From a virus, in the IMG/VR virus record IMGVR_UViG_3300030329_001755, positions 1 through 33,343 of that record: a stretch of DNA of 33,343 nucleotides, one strand, 5' to 3'. The notes beneath the pieces are model-generated. The model was not told the origin of the DNA. It was given only the letters and a program-made list of their open reading frames with translations, and did no database searches. Both the position numbers and the translations under genes were made by a program. This document shows positions 21,197 to 30,179 of the stretch, piece after piece; the stretch's first letter is position 1, and every line of letters begins with the position of its first letter.

Positions 21197-23561
21197 AATA
21201 GAACTTGAAAAGAAAAATAAAAAGATATCTGAAAAAAGATATCACCAAAAAAATAAAGCCCTCATATCGATGGGGGCTGAATCCCACACTAAAGTGGGTA
21301 AGATTGCAGTAAGCCACGCTATAAACAATTTAATAATCGGTATTGAAGAGTTTCTAGATAATCCCAGAGCTGATAGAGGTAAGAAATACAAAGAATATTT
21401 CAGACTCTTACCTACAGAATTGACTGCGGTATTGATTGCTAGAACTGTAATTAACTCTATATCTCAAGAAAAGAAAAGAGCTTCTATGGCTGTAAAAGTA
21501 GGACGATCTATCGAGCGTGAAGTAGCCTTACAAAAATTTAAAGAGGTTAAGAACTTACATTTTGAAAATCTTCTGGTCGAGCATAAAGATTTAAAAAGCG
21601 AATCTAAAAAAGCGCATCAAATTTTAACCGATGCAAGAATTAAATACGGTTTTAATTATTCAACTTGGGGTGTTAAAACTTGCGGTGCTGTAGGATTAAC
21701 AGCAATAACGATTATGGCTAAATATACTAGCATGATTGAAACGTATGAAAAAACTGAGTTCGGTAAAAAAGTAGGTTATGTTTCACCTACGAAAGGTATG
21801 GTTGAGTGGCTTGATCAAGCCCATGAGCAGAACGCTCTCTCCGAACCTTTGTATAGACCTATGATTAGTCCGCCGAGAAATTGGACAAATAATTTTGACG
21901 GTGGTTACTACCTTGATCAGTTTCAAGACAAGCGGTTAGTTGATGACCGTAAACATTATCACGACAATTTGACAGATAAAGAATGCCCTAAATTGTTTAG
22001 TGCTATAAACCACTTACAGTCATGCCCTTGGTCTGTTAACGAAAAAGTTCTTGATGTAATTAAAAATCTATGGCTTCAAGGTAACGCGATAGCAGGACTT
22101 CCAGACCCTAACAATAGACCTGAACCTGAATGGAATGAAGCTTATAAGGAAAACAAGATGTTAACTAGTATGTATAAATCTGATCTATATATGGCTCGTA
22201 CATTTAATAGTAGAAATGTAGGATTACGTTATAGGTTACAATCATTACTAGAAATCGCTGAAGCTTATAAAAACAGTGTTATGTATTTTCCCTACAGTTG
22301 TGATTTTAGAGGTCGTGTATATCCTATACCCAAAGTTTTACAGCCTCAAGGTGACGATAAAGCTAAGGGTCTTTTACAGTTCTTTGAGGGTAAGCCTATA
22401 GAAAACAACAAACAAGAAGACTGGTTCTACATCCACGGTGCAAATTGTTGGGGTGAAGACAAAGTAAGTTTTGAAGACCGAATAAAATGGGTAAACAAAA
22501 ATGCAAAATTTATAAGAGAGTGTGCAGACAATCCTTTAGATTTTACAAGGTGGGCAGAAGCTGATAAACCTTTCCAGTTCCTGGCTTGGGCTTTTGAGTT
22601 CAGGCAATATCAAAGACTAGGAAGTAAATTTATGAGTCGTATTCCAGTAGCGATGGACGGTTCAAATAACGGCTTGCAGATTATGTCTTTACTTTTAAAA
22701 AATAAGAATATTGCTGAACAAACTAATGTATTGCCTACTGATAAACCTCAAGACATTTATCAGAATCTATCTAACAAATTAATAGAGAGGTTACAAAATG
22801 ATCCTACTAAAGAAAACTTAAACTGGTTACGCTATGGCATTGATCGGAAGCTATTAAAGAAAGCTATTATGGTAGTGCCTTACGGCGGTTCATTTACTAC
22901 TTTATTAGAAATAATACAGTCAGAAGTTTATACACAATCTTTAATAAAAGGTGAGCTACCTTTTAAAAATCTTAGAAAGCATTGTGCAATTTTAACACGA
23001 ACTTTGTGGACAGTAATCAAAGAAGAGCTAGTAGATGCTGTGGATTTAATGATGTGGTTAAAGCAAACTATTAGACCTGCCCTCCACGAAAACATCGAGC
23101 CTTCATTTGTTAGTCCGCTAGGTTTAAGGGTAAATCAAGGATATCGCAATACTAGAAGGCACGTTGTAAGAACAGCCCTGGGGTACAAAATAAAAAGATC
23201 GTGTAATGTTTTAGTAGACACAGATTTTTTAGCTTTTGGTAAAAATTGTAGAAGTATTTCCCCAAACTTCTTTCATTCGCTTGACGCATCCGTTATGCTG
23301 TCAACTGTGGAAAGGATGAAAGGATTAGGTATAAACGCGCTGTCTATGGTGCATGATAGCTTTGCTACTCACGCCCACAACGCGCCTCAACTTTCTACTC
23401 AACTTCGAGAGTCTGTTGTCGAGATATTCTCTGACAACTTACTTGAGAAATTTCAGCAAGACATTAAATCCTTAGTGCCTGATGCTGAGTATCCAGCCGT
23501 ACCAGATCTGGGCGATTTGGATATTAATCTTTTACATAGGTCACGCTATTTCTTTAGCTGA
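21189..23561 (+). CDS. Single-subunit DNA-dependent RNA polymerase (T7 gp1-like)
   Basis: 790 aa (T7 gp1 is 883 aa). Catalytic landmarks: AMDGSNNGLQ with D490 (T7 D537), KKAIMVVPYGG with K557 and Y565 (T7 K631 and Y639), SPNFFHSLDASVM, and MVHDSFATH with D723 (T7 D812). The N-terminal promoter-binding region is shorter than in T7, so promoter recognition will differ. It starts inside the integrase end (8-nt overlap), so it is expressed from the same early transcript. It should transcribe replication and virion genes. Its promoters are not confirmed here. Confidence 0.97.
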   Translation: MDEIELEKKNKKISEKRYHQKNKALISMGAESHTKVGKIAVSHAINNLIIGIEEFLDNPRADRGKKYKEYFRLLPTELTAVLIARTVINSISQEKKRASMAVKVGRSIEREVALQKFKEVKNLHFENLLVEHKDLKSESKKAHQILTDARIKYGFNYSTWGVKTCGAVGLTAITIMAKYTSMIETYEKTEFGKKVGYVSPTKGMVEWLDQAHEQNALSEPLYRPMISPPRNWTNNFDGGYYLDQFQDKRLVDDRKHYHDNLTDKECPKLFSAINHLQSCPWSVNEKVLDVIKNLWLQGNAIAGLPDPNNRPEPEWNEAYKENKMLTSMYKSDLYMARTFNSRNVGLRYRLQSLLEIAEAYKNSVMYFPYSCDFRGRVYPIPKVLQPQGDDKAKGLLQFFEGKPIENNKQEDWFYIHGANCWGEDKVSFEDRIKWVNKNAKFIRECADNPLDFTRWAEADKPFQFLAWAFEFRQYQRLGSKFMSRIPVAMDGSNNGLQIMSLLLKNKNIAEQTNVLPTDKPQDIYQNLSNKLIERLQNDPTKENLNWLRYGIDRKLLKKAIMVVPYGGSFTTLLEIIQSEVYTQSLIKGELPFKNLRKHCAILTRTLWTVIKEELVDAVDLMMWLKQTIRPALHENIEPSFVSPLGLRVNQGYRNTRRHVVRTALGYKIKRSCNVLVDTDFLAFGKNCRSISPNFFHSLDASVMLSTVERMKGLGINALSMVHDSFATHAHNAPQLSTQLRESVVEIFSDNLLEKFQQDIKSLVPDAEYPAVPDLGDLDINLLHRSRYFFS

Positions 23562-23583
23562 CCGCAACAACATTTTAAATATC

Positions 23584-24237
23584 ATGGCAAAAACAATTGC
23601 AAGTGAAAAGGGAAGGGCTTTGTTTCCTTCATTAACTCCGGGTAAACCCAACGAAAGATTCTACGATGGTAAAGAAGGGAGCAAAGCTCCTTATGAAGTT
23701 TTACTTTGTGGAACTCCAGAGGCGTTAGAACCTACTATTAAAAAGCTACAAGCTATCCACCAGAAAGCAATCGACGCTCGTAAAGCTGAGATTAAAGGTA
23801 CTAAAAAGAAACTTAAAGTGTTTCCTTTTCCCATACTAGAAACAGTGGAAGATAAGGACGGCAACCCAACAGGTGAGGTCGCTCTTAAGTGTAAGCTTAA
23901 TGCTGAAAAGGATGACAGTGGTCAATGGAGAACTGATCAGTTTACAGTTTATGATTCTCAAGGTAATGAGTACACAGGTACTGAAGAGATAGGAAACGGC
24001 TCTACTATTAGAGTTGGTATCTTACCTAAAGTATGGCGTACTGATTCTTTGGGAGTAGGGATTACACTTAAAATAGGCGCAGTTCAAATTGTTGAGCTTA
24101 TGTCTAAATCAGGTGTACCCTCTGATGCTGAAGGTTGGGGTTTTGAAAAAGAGGAGGGCTTCACAACTGCTGAAGAGTCTACTCCTAAAACCCCATTTGA
24201 AAAAGAAGAAGATTCTGAAGTGAATTTTAACTTCTAG
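23584..24237 (+). CDS. Single-stranded DNA-binding protein (T7 gp2.5-like)
   Basis: 217 aa from the ATG at 23584 (T7 gp2.5 is 232 aa). Upstream in-frame codons back to 23482 overlap RNA polymerase and are not used. The start KTIASEKGRALFPSLTPGKP, an OB-fold-like middle (TDQFTVYDSQGNEY, IGNGSTIRVGILPK) and a strongly acidic tail ending in Phe (EEDSEVNFNF) are the hallmarks. The acidic tail of gp2.5 contacts polymerase and helicase. It follows the RNA polymerase by 22 nt and precedes RusA by 3 nt. Confidence 0.88.
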   Translation: MAKTIASEKGRALFPSLTPGKPNERFYDGKEGSKAPYEVLLCGTPEALEPTIKKLQAIHQKAIDARKAEIKGTKKKLKVFPFPILETVEDKDGNPTGEVALKCKLNAEKDDSGQWRTDQFTVYDSQGNEYTGTEEIGNGSTIRVGILPKVWRTDSLGVGITLKIGAVQIVELMSKSGVPSDAEGWGFEKEEGFTTAEESTPKTPFEKEEDSEVNFNF

Positions 24238-24240
24238 AAA

Positions 24241-24747
24241 ATGCAATTTAGTCTTCAACTCTTGCATGAACCTGTCGCAGCTAGTAGACCAAAAGTGACT
24301 CGGTGGTCTACTTTTTACGGCAAACGCTACACGGAGTACAGAGGTGCAGCTCCTGAAGCAATTGCTAAAGCTGTTAAGGTAGCGGGAGTTGAAGATTTTT
24401 TACCTATAAAAGAACACGTCCTTATAGTTGCAATCTATGAGGTCAAAAAACCTAAAACAACAAAACTCGATTTTCCAAAACCAGATATAGATAATTACGA
24501 CAAGGCTCTTTTTGACGCTCTAAGTAAGGCAGGAATTTGGTTGGACGATCACCAAATATTAGCCTCGTTTTCTATGAAACGTTGGGCAAAGAAAGAACCA
24601 TGTACAAAGATAATGATAATGACTCTCAATTCGTCAGGCACATACCCTGCGACAAATGCGGAAGTAAAGATAACGCAAGCTTATATTCAGACGGCCATAC
24701 GTTCTGTTTTGGATGCAACCACCGAGAACCCGGTGAAGGTGAAGTAA
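24241..24747 (+). CDS. RusA-like Holliday junction resolvase
   Basis: 168 aa. The RusA core ends near residue 125 and carries the metal-binding aspartates in DFPKPDIDNYDKALFDAL and IWLDDHQI. It replaces T7 gp3 endonuclease I at the same genome position, and would resolve branched DNA. Residues about 121-168 run out of frame through the start of the primase gene, overlapping it by 148 nt. Typical RusA is about 120 aa, so this C-terminal extension is atypical and could be a by-product of the overlap. Confidence 0.85.
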   Translation: MQFSLQLLHEPVAASRPKVTRWSTFYGKRYTEYRGAAPEAIAKAVKVAGVEDFLPIKEHVLIVAIYEVKKPKTTKLDFPKPDIDNYDKALFDALSKAGIWLDDHQILASFSMKRWAKKEPCTKIMIMTLNSSGTYPATNAEVKITQAYIQTAIRSVLDATTENPVKVK

Positions 24748-26246
24748 GTAACTATAAACCTAAACCTAAAGTGTCCTCAGAGCTGAGAGAAATTGAATAT
24801 TCTAACCTCGAAAATAGAAAGATAAACGAGGAAACTTGCCGTAAATGGAAGTACGGTTATGGCTACAGTAAAGAAGGTAGGCCAGTACATATAGCAACTT
24901 ACTGTGACGATTACGGTAAGCCTGTAGCACAGAAGCTACGCGGTGCAGGAAAAGAATTTTCTATAGTAGGTGACGCATCTAAGATGGGTTTATATGGAAA
25001 ACATCTTTGGCAATCAGGTGGCAAGATGGTCACGGTGGTAGAAGGTGAGATAGATGCTTTATCAGTTAGTCAACAAACAGGTAACAAGTACGCAGTCGTA
25101 AGTGTTCCAAACGGTTGTCAAGCAGCTAAGAAAATTATAGCTAAAGAATTAGAGTGGCTCGAAACTTTTCAGTCGTGTGTGTTCATGTTTGACCAAGATG
25201 AGCAAGGTCAGCAAGCTGCTAAAGAATGTGCGCTGATGTTGAGTCCAGGCAAAGCAAAGATAGCTTACCTTCCATTGAAAGATGCTAGTGAGATGTTACA
25301 AGCAGGTCGAGGGCATGAGATAATTCAGGCTCAATTTGGTGCAAAAATTTTTAGACCAGATGGCATAGTCAGTGCAGATACACTTTGGGAAAAGGTATCG
25401 GAAGTCAACGACCAAGAATGTATTCCTTACCCTTGGAATGGATTAAATGATAAGAGTGGAGGAATTCGTACAGGCGAACTAGTGTGCCTGACCGCAGGTA
25501 CTGGTATTGGGAAATCCTCAGTGTGTCGAGAGCTTGCGTATTACTTGTTAAAACTAGATAAGCAAGTTGGCTATATAGCTCTAGAAGAATCTGTTAAAAG
25601 AACTGCTCAGGGGATTATCGGATTAGAATTAAATAAACCCATTCACCTGCACGGTTACGAAGTCGATGAAGCTACGTTAAAAAAAGGATTTGATGCCACG
25701 CTAGGACGTGGAGGTCTAACGCTGTATGATCACTTTGGTTCAACGAATGCAGACAATTTATTAAATAAAGTGCGGTACATGAGCGTGGCTATGGGCGCAG
25801 AATATATTATCCTCGACCACCTTTCTATTGTTGTTTCTGGCTACGAGGATGGTGACGAGCGTAGGCGTATTGATGCTGTGATGACCAAGCTCAGAAGCCT
25901 CGTCGAGGAGCTAGGTATCTGCCTCTTCCTTGTGAGCCATTTAAAGCGTCCTATGAACACTTCTCACGAAGAAGGGGGTCAAACTAGCTTGGCACAACTG
26001 CGTGGCTCACAGGCCATTCCACAGCTTAGTGACATAGTGCTAGGCTTTGAGAGGAATCAACAAGATCCTAAACTCGCTCACGTTACTACAGTGCGCGTAT
26101 TGAAAAACAGGTACTCTGGGGAAACAGGCATTACTTGTTATTTGAAATACGACCGCGACACAGGTAGGCTACATGAGTGCGAACCTAGCTTTGAAGCTAG
26201 TAAGCCTAACACTAACAATCACACTAAACAAACCGTACCATTTTAA
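24600..26246 (+). CDS. Primase-helicase (T7 gp4-like)
   Basis: 548 aa from the ATG at 24600 (T7 gp4 is 566 aa). An N-terminal primase zinc motif, CDKCGSKDNASLYSDG then CFGC (C17, C20, C36, C39), matches the gp4A layout. TOPRIM follows (VVEGEIDALSVSQ, FDQDEQGQQAA), then a RecA-like helicase with Walker A TAGTGIGKSS (about residue 300) and LDHLSIVVSG plus SQAIPQLSDIVLG. The start is placed here because an earlier one would add non-homologous sequence and the zinc motif begins at residue 17. It overlaps RusA by 148 nt. Confidence 0.95.
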   Translation: MYKDNDNDSQFVRHIPCDKCGSKDNASLYSDGHTFCFGCNHREPGEGEVSNYKPKPKVSSELREIEYSNLENRKINEETCRKWKYGYGYSKEGRPVHIATYCDDYGKPVAQKLRGAGKEFSIVGDASKMGLYGKHLWQSGGKMVTVVEGEIDALSVSQQTGNKYAVVSVPNGCQAAKKIIAKELEWLETFQSCVFMFDQDEQGQQAAKECALMLSPGKAKIAYLPLKDASEMLQAGRGHEIIQAQFGAKIFRPDGIVSADTLWEKVSEVNDQECIPYPWNGLNDKSGGIRTGELVCLTAGTGIGKSSVCRELAYYLLKLDKQVGYIALEESVKRTAQGIIGLELNKPIHLHGYEVDEATLKKGFDATLGRGGLTLYDHFGSTNADNLLNKVRYMSVAMGAEYIILDHLSIVVSGYEDGDERRRIDAVMTKLRSLVEELGICLFLVSHLKRPMNTSHEEGGQTSLAQLRGSQAIPQLSDIVLGFERNQQDPKLAHVTTVRVLKNRYSGETGITCYLKYDRDTGRLHECEPSFEASKPNTNNHTKQTVPF

Positions 26247-26255
26247 AGGGGAAAA

Positions 26256-28151
26256 ATGACTCAACACAATATCACTACAAATGAATATAACCACTACACC
26301 GCTCAAGTAACTAACGCTATCCAAGAACTAGGCAAGAGGCCGTTCAAGGATACGTTTATTTTTGACATAGAGACTGATGGCTTTGATGCTACAAAGATAC
26401 ACTGCGTAGGTTTATCTACACCTCTAGGTGAGAGAGCAATATATTCAGGTAAAAGTTTAAAGATGGGCCTTGATCATCTAGCTAATGCTAAACATTTAAT
26501 AGGCCACAACATAATAGGATTTGATATACCTGTTATTGAAAAGCTTTATCCAAAGTGGAAGACTAGGGCAAAGATAAGTGACACTCTAGTGATGTCTCGT
26601 CTAGGTTATCCTGATGTTCTTAACTATGATTACACTGATGTTAATAAAAACAATCTACCTAAATCTCTTTACGGTAGGCATAGCTTAGAAGCTTGGGGAT
26701 ATCGTCTAGGAATTCTTAAAGGAGATTTAGGATCAGAAGGCAATGAAACTGATTGGTCGGAATACACTGACGAGATGGGTGACTACTGCTTACAAGACGT
26801 TTCTGTAAACCTAGTTTTATATGAACACTTACTTAAGAAAGGCGTGTCAGAGAAATGCTTAGAGCTTGAGCAAGACTTTATGTTAGCGATACATAACATG
26901 ATGCAAAACGGTTTCCACTTTGATACCCAGAAAGGTGTTGAGTTATATGCAAAGTTACAAAAGCGTAAGGGAGAGATTGAAGGCGGTCTGCAAAAGATAT
27001 TCCCACCTCAGATTACTTACATGAAAACTCCTCAATACTATATTGACCGCTATGATAATAAATATAGGATAAAATCTGAAGCTCCTAAAGATGAGCGAGC
27101 CTCTTTGAGAAGAGGGCCTTTAAAAGAAAAGCGTGTACCTTTTAATCCAAACAGTCGTGATCAAATTGGTAAAGCTTTTATTGAGAAGTATGAATGGAAG
27201 CCTGATAAGTTTACTCCAGAAGGTAAGCCTAAAGTTGATGAAGCAGTTCTTAACTCTTTGCCTTATCCTGAAGCTAAACCTTTAGCGGAGTACATGATGC
27301 TCACTAAACGTATAGGCCAACTTGCTGAAGGTGATGCCGCTTGGTTGAAGCTAGAGAAGAACAATAGAATACACGGATTTGTGAACCACAATGGTGCTGT
27401 TTCGGGCCGCTGTACCCACAGCCGACCTAACTTAGGTCAAGTGCCTGCGGTACGCGCTCCTTACGGTAAAGAATGTAGGTCACTGTTTAACGTACCTCCA
27501 GGATATAAATTAGTAGGTGCAGATATGAGTGGCTTAGAGCTACGTTGTTTAGCCCATTATCTACATACATGGGATGAGGGGGAATATGCAAATGAAGTTG
27601 TATCAGGTGACATACACGCTGTTAACCAATGGGCAGCAGGTTTAGAAACTCGCGATGAAGCCAAGCGTTTTATCTACGCATTTCTTTACGGTGGAGGATC
27701 AAAGCTTATAGGAAGTATTGTTGGTGGTAACGAGCGTGACGGCATGATGCTGAAGCGTAAGTTTCTAAATTCTCTACCTGCTTTAGACTCTTTGATAGAA
27801 GCTGTGCAAACAAAAGTATTAGAGAAAGGTTATTTAGTAGGATTAGATGGCCGACCTCTACCTAGTCGTTCAGTACATTCTGCACTTAACTTATTACTAC
27901 AGAGCTGTGGCGCAGTGCTGATGAAGAAGGCCACTGTTAAATTAGTAGAGCAGATTAAACTGAAAGGATTGGACGCTAAGTTGGTAGCTCATGTTCACGA
28001 TGAGGTGCAGATTGAGGTACATGAGCAAGAGGCCGACTACGTTGGGAGGCTTGCTGTGAAATGTTTCCAGTACGCAGGACAAGCTTTTAAATTGAATTGC
28101 CCACTTGATGGTGAGTACCATATAGGCGATAATTGGTCGGAGACACATTAA
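26256..28151 (+). CDS. Family A DNA polymerase with 3'-5' exonuclease (T7 gp5-like)
   Basis: 631 aa (T7 gp5 is 704 aa). Exonuclease motif FDIETDGFD (D37, E39), polymerase motif A GADMSGLELRC (about residue 420), O-helix AKRFIYAFLYGGG with K470 and Tyr474, and motif C HVHDEVQIE (H581-D582-E583). Position 474 corresponds to E. coli Pol I residue 762 and is Tyr, as in T7. In marine podophage surveys Tyr is usually linked to virulent phages and Leu to temperate ones, at odds with the integrase. No thioredoxin-binding-loop claim is made. Confidence 0.96.
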   Translation: MTQHNITTNEYNHYTAQVTNAIQELGKRPFKDTFIFDIETDGFDATKIHCVGLSTPLGERAIYSGKSLKMGLDHLANAKHLIGHNIIGFDIPVIEKLYPKWKTRAKISDTLVMSRLGYPDVLNYDYTDVNKNNLPKSLYGRHSLEAWGYRLGILKGDLGSEGNETDWSEYTDEMGDYCLQDVSVNLVLYEHLLKKGVSEKCLELEQDFMLAIHNMMQNGFHFDTQKGVELYAKLQKRKGEIEGGLQKIFPPQITYMKTPQYYIDRYDNKYRIKSEAPKDERASLRRGPLKEKRVPFNPNSRDQIGKAFIEKYEWKPDKFTPEGKPKVDEAVLNSLPYPEAKPLAEYMMLTKRIGQLAEGDAAWLKLEKNNRIHGFVNHNGAVSGRCTHSRPNLGQVPAVRAPYGKECRSLFNVPPGYKLVGADMSGLELRCLAHYLHTWDEGEYANEVVSGDIHAVNQWAAGLETRDEAKRFIYAFLYGGGSKLIGSIVGGNERDGMMLKRKFLNSLPALDSLIEAVQTKVLEKGYLVGLDGRPLPSRSVHSALNLLLQSCGAVLMKKATVKLVEQIKLKGLDAKLVAHVHDEVQIEVHEQEADYVGRLAVKCFQYAGQAFKLNCPLDGEYHIGDNWSETH

Positions 28152-28153
28152 CG

Positions 28154-28954
28154 ATGAAGATATTAGTAGCGTGCGAAGAAAGCCAAGCTATCACTAAAGA
28201 GTTTAGGAAGCGAGGACATCAAGCTTTTAGTTGCGATTTACAGCCGTGTAGTGGCGGTCATCCAGAATGGCATTTTCAAGATGATGCTTTAAAGGTCGCT
28301 CACGGATGGTTCGACAGTAATGAAGTTACATTAAATGATAACTTTGATTTAAAGTTTGACGTTTGGGATGATGAACATGAATACGAATATGATGAGCATC
28401 GTATTAGGAGAATAGGCTGGGAATGGGATATGATGATTGCTCATCCGCCTTGCACCTATTTATCAGTGAGTGGAGCGAGATGGATGTATCACCCTGATGA
28501 TGGGCATTTACCTATTAAAGAAAGAAGGAGGCATCCTAAACATCCAAACAGAAAGGAGCAACAAAAAGAAGCTTTAGATTTTGTTCAAGCTTTAATGGAT
28601 GCTCCTATTCCTAGGATTGCTATTGAAAACCCTGTCAGTGTAATATCTTCTAAGATTAGAAAATCTGATCAAACAATACAACCGTACCATTTTGGAGATG
28701 AGGCTACAAAGACAACTTGTTTGTGGTTAAAGAATTTACCTAAACTAGTACCTACTAAAATTGTAGGGAAAGGAGAATTTGTTGATTTTAAAAGCGGTAA
28801 AAAAATGAGTAAGTGGTACTACGAATTATCAAGATTACCGCATAAAGAAAGAGGGATAGCTCGGAGTAAAACATTTCCAGGTATAGCTAAAGCTGTTGCA
28901 AATCAATGGGGTACTCTATCTTCATTTCAAAAAAACTTATTTGATATAACATGA
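28154..28954 (+). CDS. Second cytosine methyltransferase-like protein
   Basis: 266 aa from the ATG at 28154. A SAM-like start MKILVACEESQ, then SCDLQ, a PPC motif IAHPPCTYLS (Cys100), and IAIENPVSV (E158-N159-P160). It differs clearly from the 272-aa protein at 15597, with only the PPC and ENP motifs shared. Many phages carry this type near replication genes as a putative DNA C5 methylase; whether it methylates or makes another modification is unknown to me. It overlaps the exonuclease start by 4 nt (ATGA). Confidence 0.7.
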   Translation: MKILVACEESQAITKEFRKRGHQAFSCDLQPCSGGHPEWHFQDDALKVAHGWFDSNEVTLNDNFDLKFDVWDDEHEYEYDEHRIRRIGWEWDMMIAHPPCTYLSVSGARWMYHPDDGHLPIKERRRHPKHPNRKEQQKEALDFVQALMDAPIPRIAIENPVSVISSKIRKSDQTIQPYHFGDEATKTTCLWLKNLPKLVPTKIVGKGEFVDFKSGKKMSKWYYELSRLPHKERGIARSKTFPGIAKAVANQWGTLSSFQKNLFDIT

Positions 28955-29712
28955 TTAAAATCCTACAAGACCCTGAACCCCTTCTGCTGATAGATGCCGA
29001 CATACCCCTGTACAAATCCTCGTTCTCTGTTGAGCAGGTTTGGGATTGGACTGACGATGTAGTAGCTATTGAAGCTGACATAACAGAAGCCGAGCTTGTA
29101 TTTGATATGTGGATAGATAAAGTAGTAAAGGCTTTTCCTCGCTCATACACCCCAATACTCTGCTTTTCAGGCCACGGAAACTATAGAAAAACAATTCTAC
29201 AGACGTATAAGGCCAATAGAGCAAAGAAGCGTAAGCCTGTATTACTGAAAAGTTTGAGGGAAATTGCTGAGGAGAAGTACCTTTGCATGAGTCTCAGGGG
29301 CTTGGAGGCAGACGATCTACTCGGCCTTCTTTCAGAGTCAGGTATTATGATTTCTATTGACAAAGACCTGCGGACTGTCCCAGGCATGTTGTATAATCCT
29401 GATAAGCCTGAAGACGGCGTTGAGCTAATCGACAAAGAACAGGCTGACTATAATCATCTATATCAAACTCTAGTCGGTGACTATACAGACGGATACTCAG
29501 GATGCCCTAGGGTAGGGCCAATGAGAGCATCAAATATATTACGAAAAGATAACTCTTGGGAAGCTGTAGTAGAGGCTTATAAAAGTCGCGGGCTTGATGA
29601 GGAAGATGCTTTAGTGCAAGCTAGGGTAGCTCGTATTCTTAGGCCAGGCGAATACGATTTCCAATTAAGGAAGCCAAAACTATGGTCACCAAATGAATAT
29701 CAAACTAATTAA
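28951..29712 (+). CDS. 5'-3' exonuclease (T7 gp6-like)
   Basis: 253 aa (T7 gp6 is 300 aa). Flap/5'-nuclease motifs are present: an N-terminal LLLIDADIPLY, LRGLEADDLLG with clustered acidic residues, GIMISIDKDL, and a helix-hairpin-helix-like GDYTDGYSGCPRVGPMRAS. It removes RNA primers and degrades host DNA. It is coupled to the methyltransferase-like gene by ATGA and followed without a gap by the HExxH protein. Confidence 0.93.
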   Translation: MIKILQDPEPLLLIDADIPLYKSSFSVEQVWDWTDDVVAIEADITEAELVFDMWIDKVVKAFPRSYTPILCFSGHGNYRKTILQTYKANRAKKRKPVLLKSLREIAEEKYLCMSLRGLEADDLLGLLSESGIMISIDKDLRTVPGMLYNPDKPEDGVELIDKEQADYNHLYQTLVGDYTDGYSGCPRVGPMRASNILRKDNSWEAVVEAYKSRGLDEEDALVQARVARILRPGEYDFQLRKPKLWSPNEYQTN

Positions 29713-30087
29713 ATGCCTCTACCAGATACTATAAACGTCCTAGGATCACTCTTCAAAATTAAACAAACTACATTATTAGATAATGAAGAAAGCCAATCAT
29801 ACGGAGAATGGGACGGTAGTGACTTTACTATCTATTTAGAAATTAGTAGCCCTCCAGCACATAAGGCCATAACAGTTTTGCATGAATGCATTCACGGCCT
29901 GGACGAGCTGACCCACATGAGGCTTAGTCATCAGAACGTGTATATCTTATCTCAGGCTTTGTTTCAAATAATAGTGCAGAACCCTGAGCTAATTAAATAT
30001 ATAGCTGATTCCCCTATGCTAGAAGAAGAGTGGAATCGGAGCAGAACACGCCACGATAATAAAAGCGAGGATGGCGAGAACGGCTGA
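29713..30087 (+). CDS. Putative zinc metallopeptidase-like protein (HExxH)
   Basis: 124 aa. TVLHECIHGLDELT contains an HExxH motif (about residues 57-61). The preceding NVLGSLFKIKQ, a strand-rich middle (GEWDGSDFTIYLEI) and the C-terminal helices (ILSQALFQIIVQNPELIKYI) match the common layout of small phage ImmA/IrrE-like proteins. The third ligand is not certain. It may cleave a repressor, but no target is visible. It follows the exonuclease TAA directly and precedes the terminator where the two transcription arms converge. Confidence 0.65.
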   Translation: MPLPDTINVLGSLFKIKQTTLLDNEESQSYGEWDGSDFTIYLEISSPPAHKAITVLHECIHGLDELTHMRLSHQNVYILSQALFQIIVQNPELIKYIADSPMLEEEWNRSRTRHDNKSEDGENG

Positions 30088-30119
30088 ATAAAATATAACT
30101 TGTCTTTTAATTTTCATAC

Positions 30120-30179
30120 TTAATATTTAGGCTTACGCTTCCTAGGAGTGGGAGGCTTCTTTTTATTTCTTTTCTTCAT
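30120..30179 (-). CDS. Possible 19-aa Lys/Arg/Pro peptide
   Basis: An ATG overlapping the end of the two-span gene (ATGAAGAAAAG) opens MKKRNKKKPPTPRKRKPKY and a TAA at 30120. It is highly basic. The frame crosses the plus-strand terminator hairpin, and such hairpin sequence can produce chance Pro/Arg codons. It could be a real tail peptide gene or an artefact. Confidence 0.25.
   Translation of the reverse strand: MKKRNKKKPPTPRKRKPKY
30137..30173 (+). terminator. Terminator at the arm convergence
   Basis: GCTTCC (30137-30142) and GGAGGC (30151-30156) pair over six positions (one G-U) around an eight-base loop, followed by a T-rich run. It stops the plus-strand replication arm just before transcripts from the minus-strand virion arm arrive. 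Confidence 0.65.
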
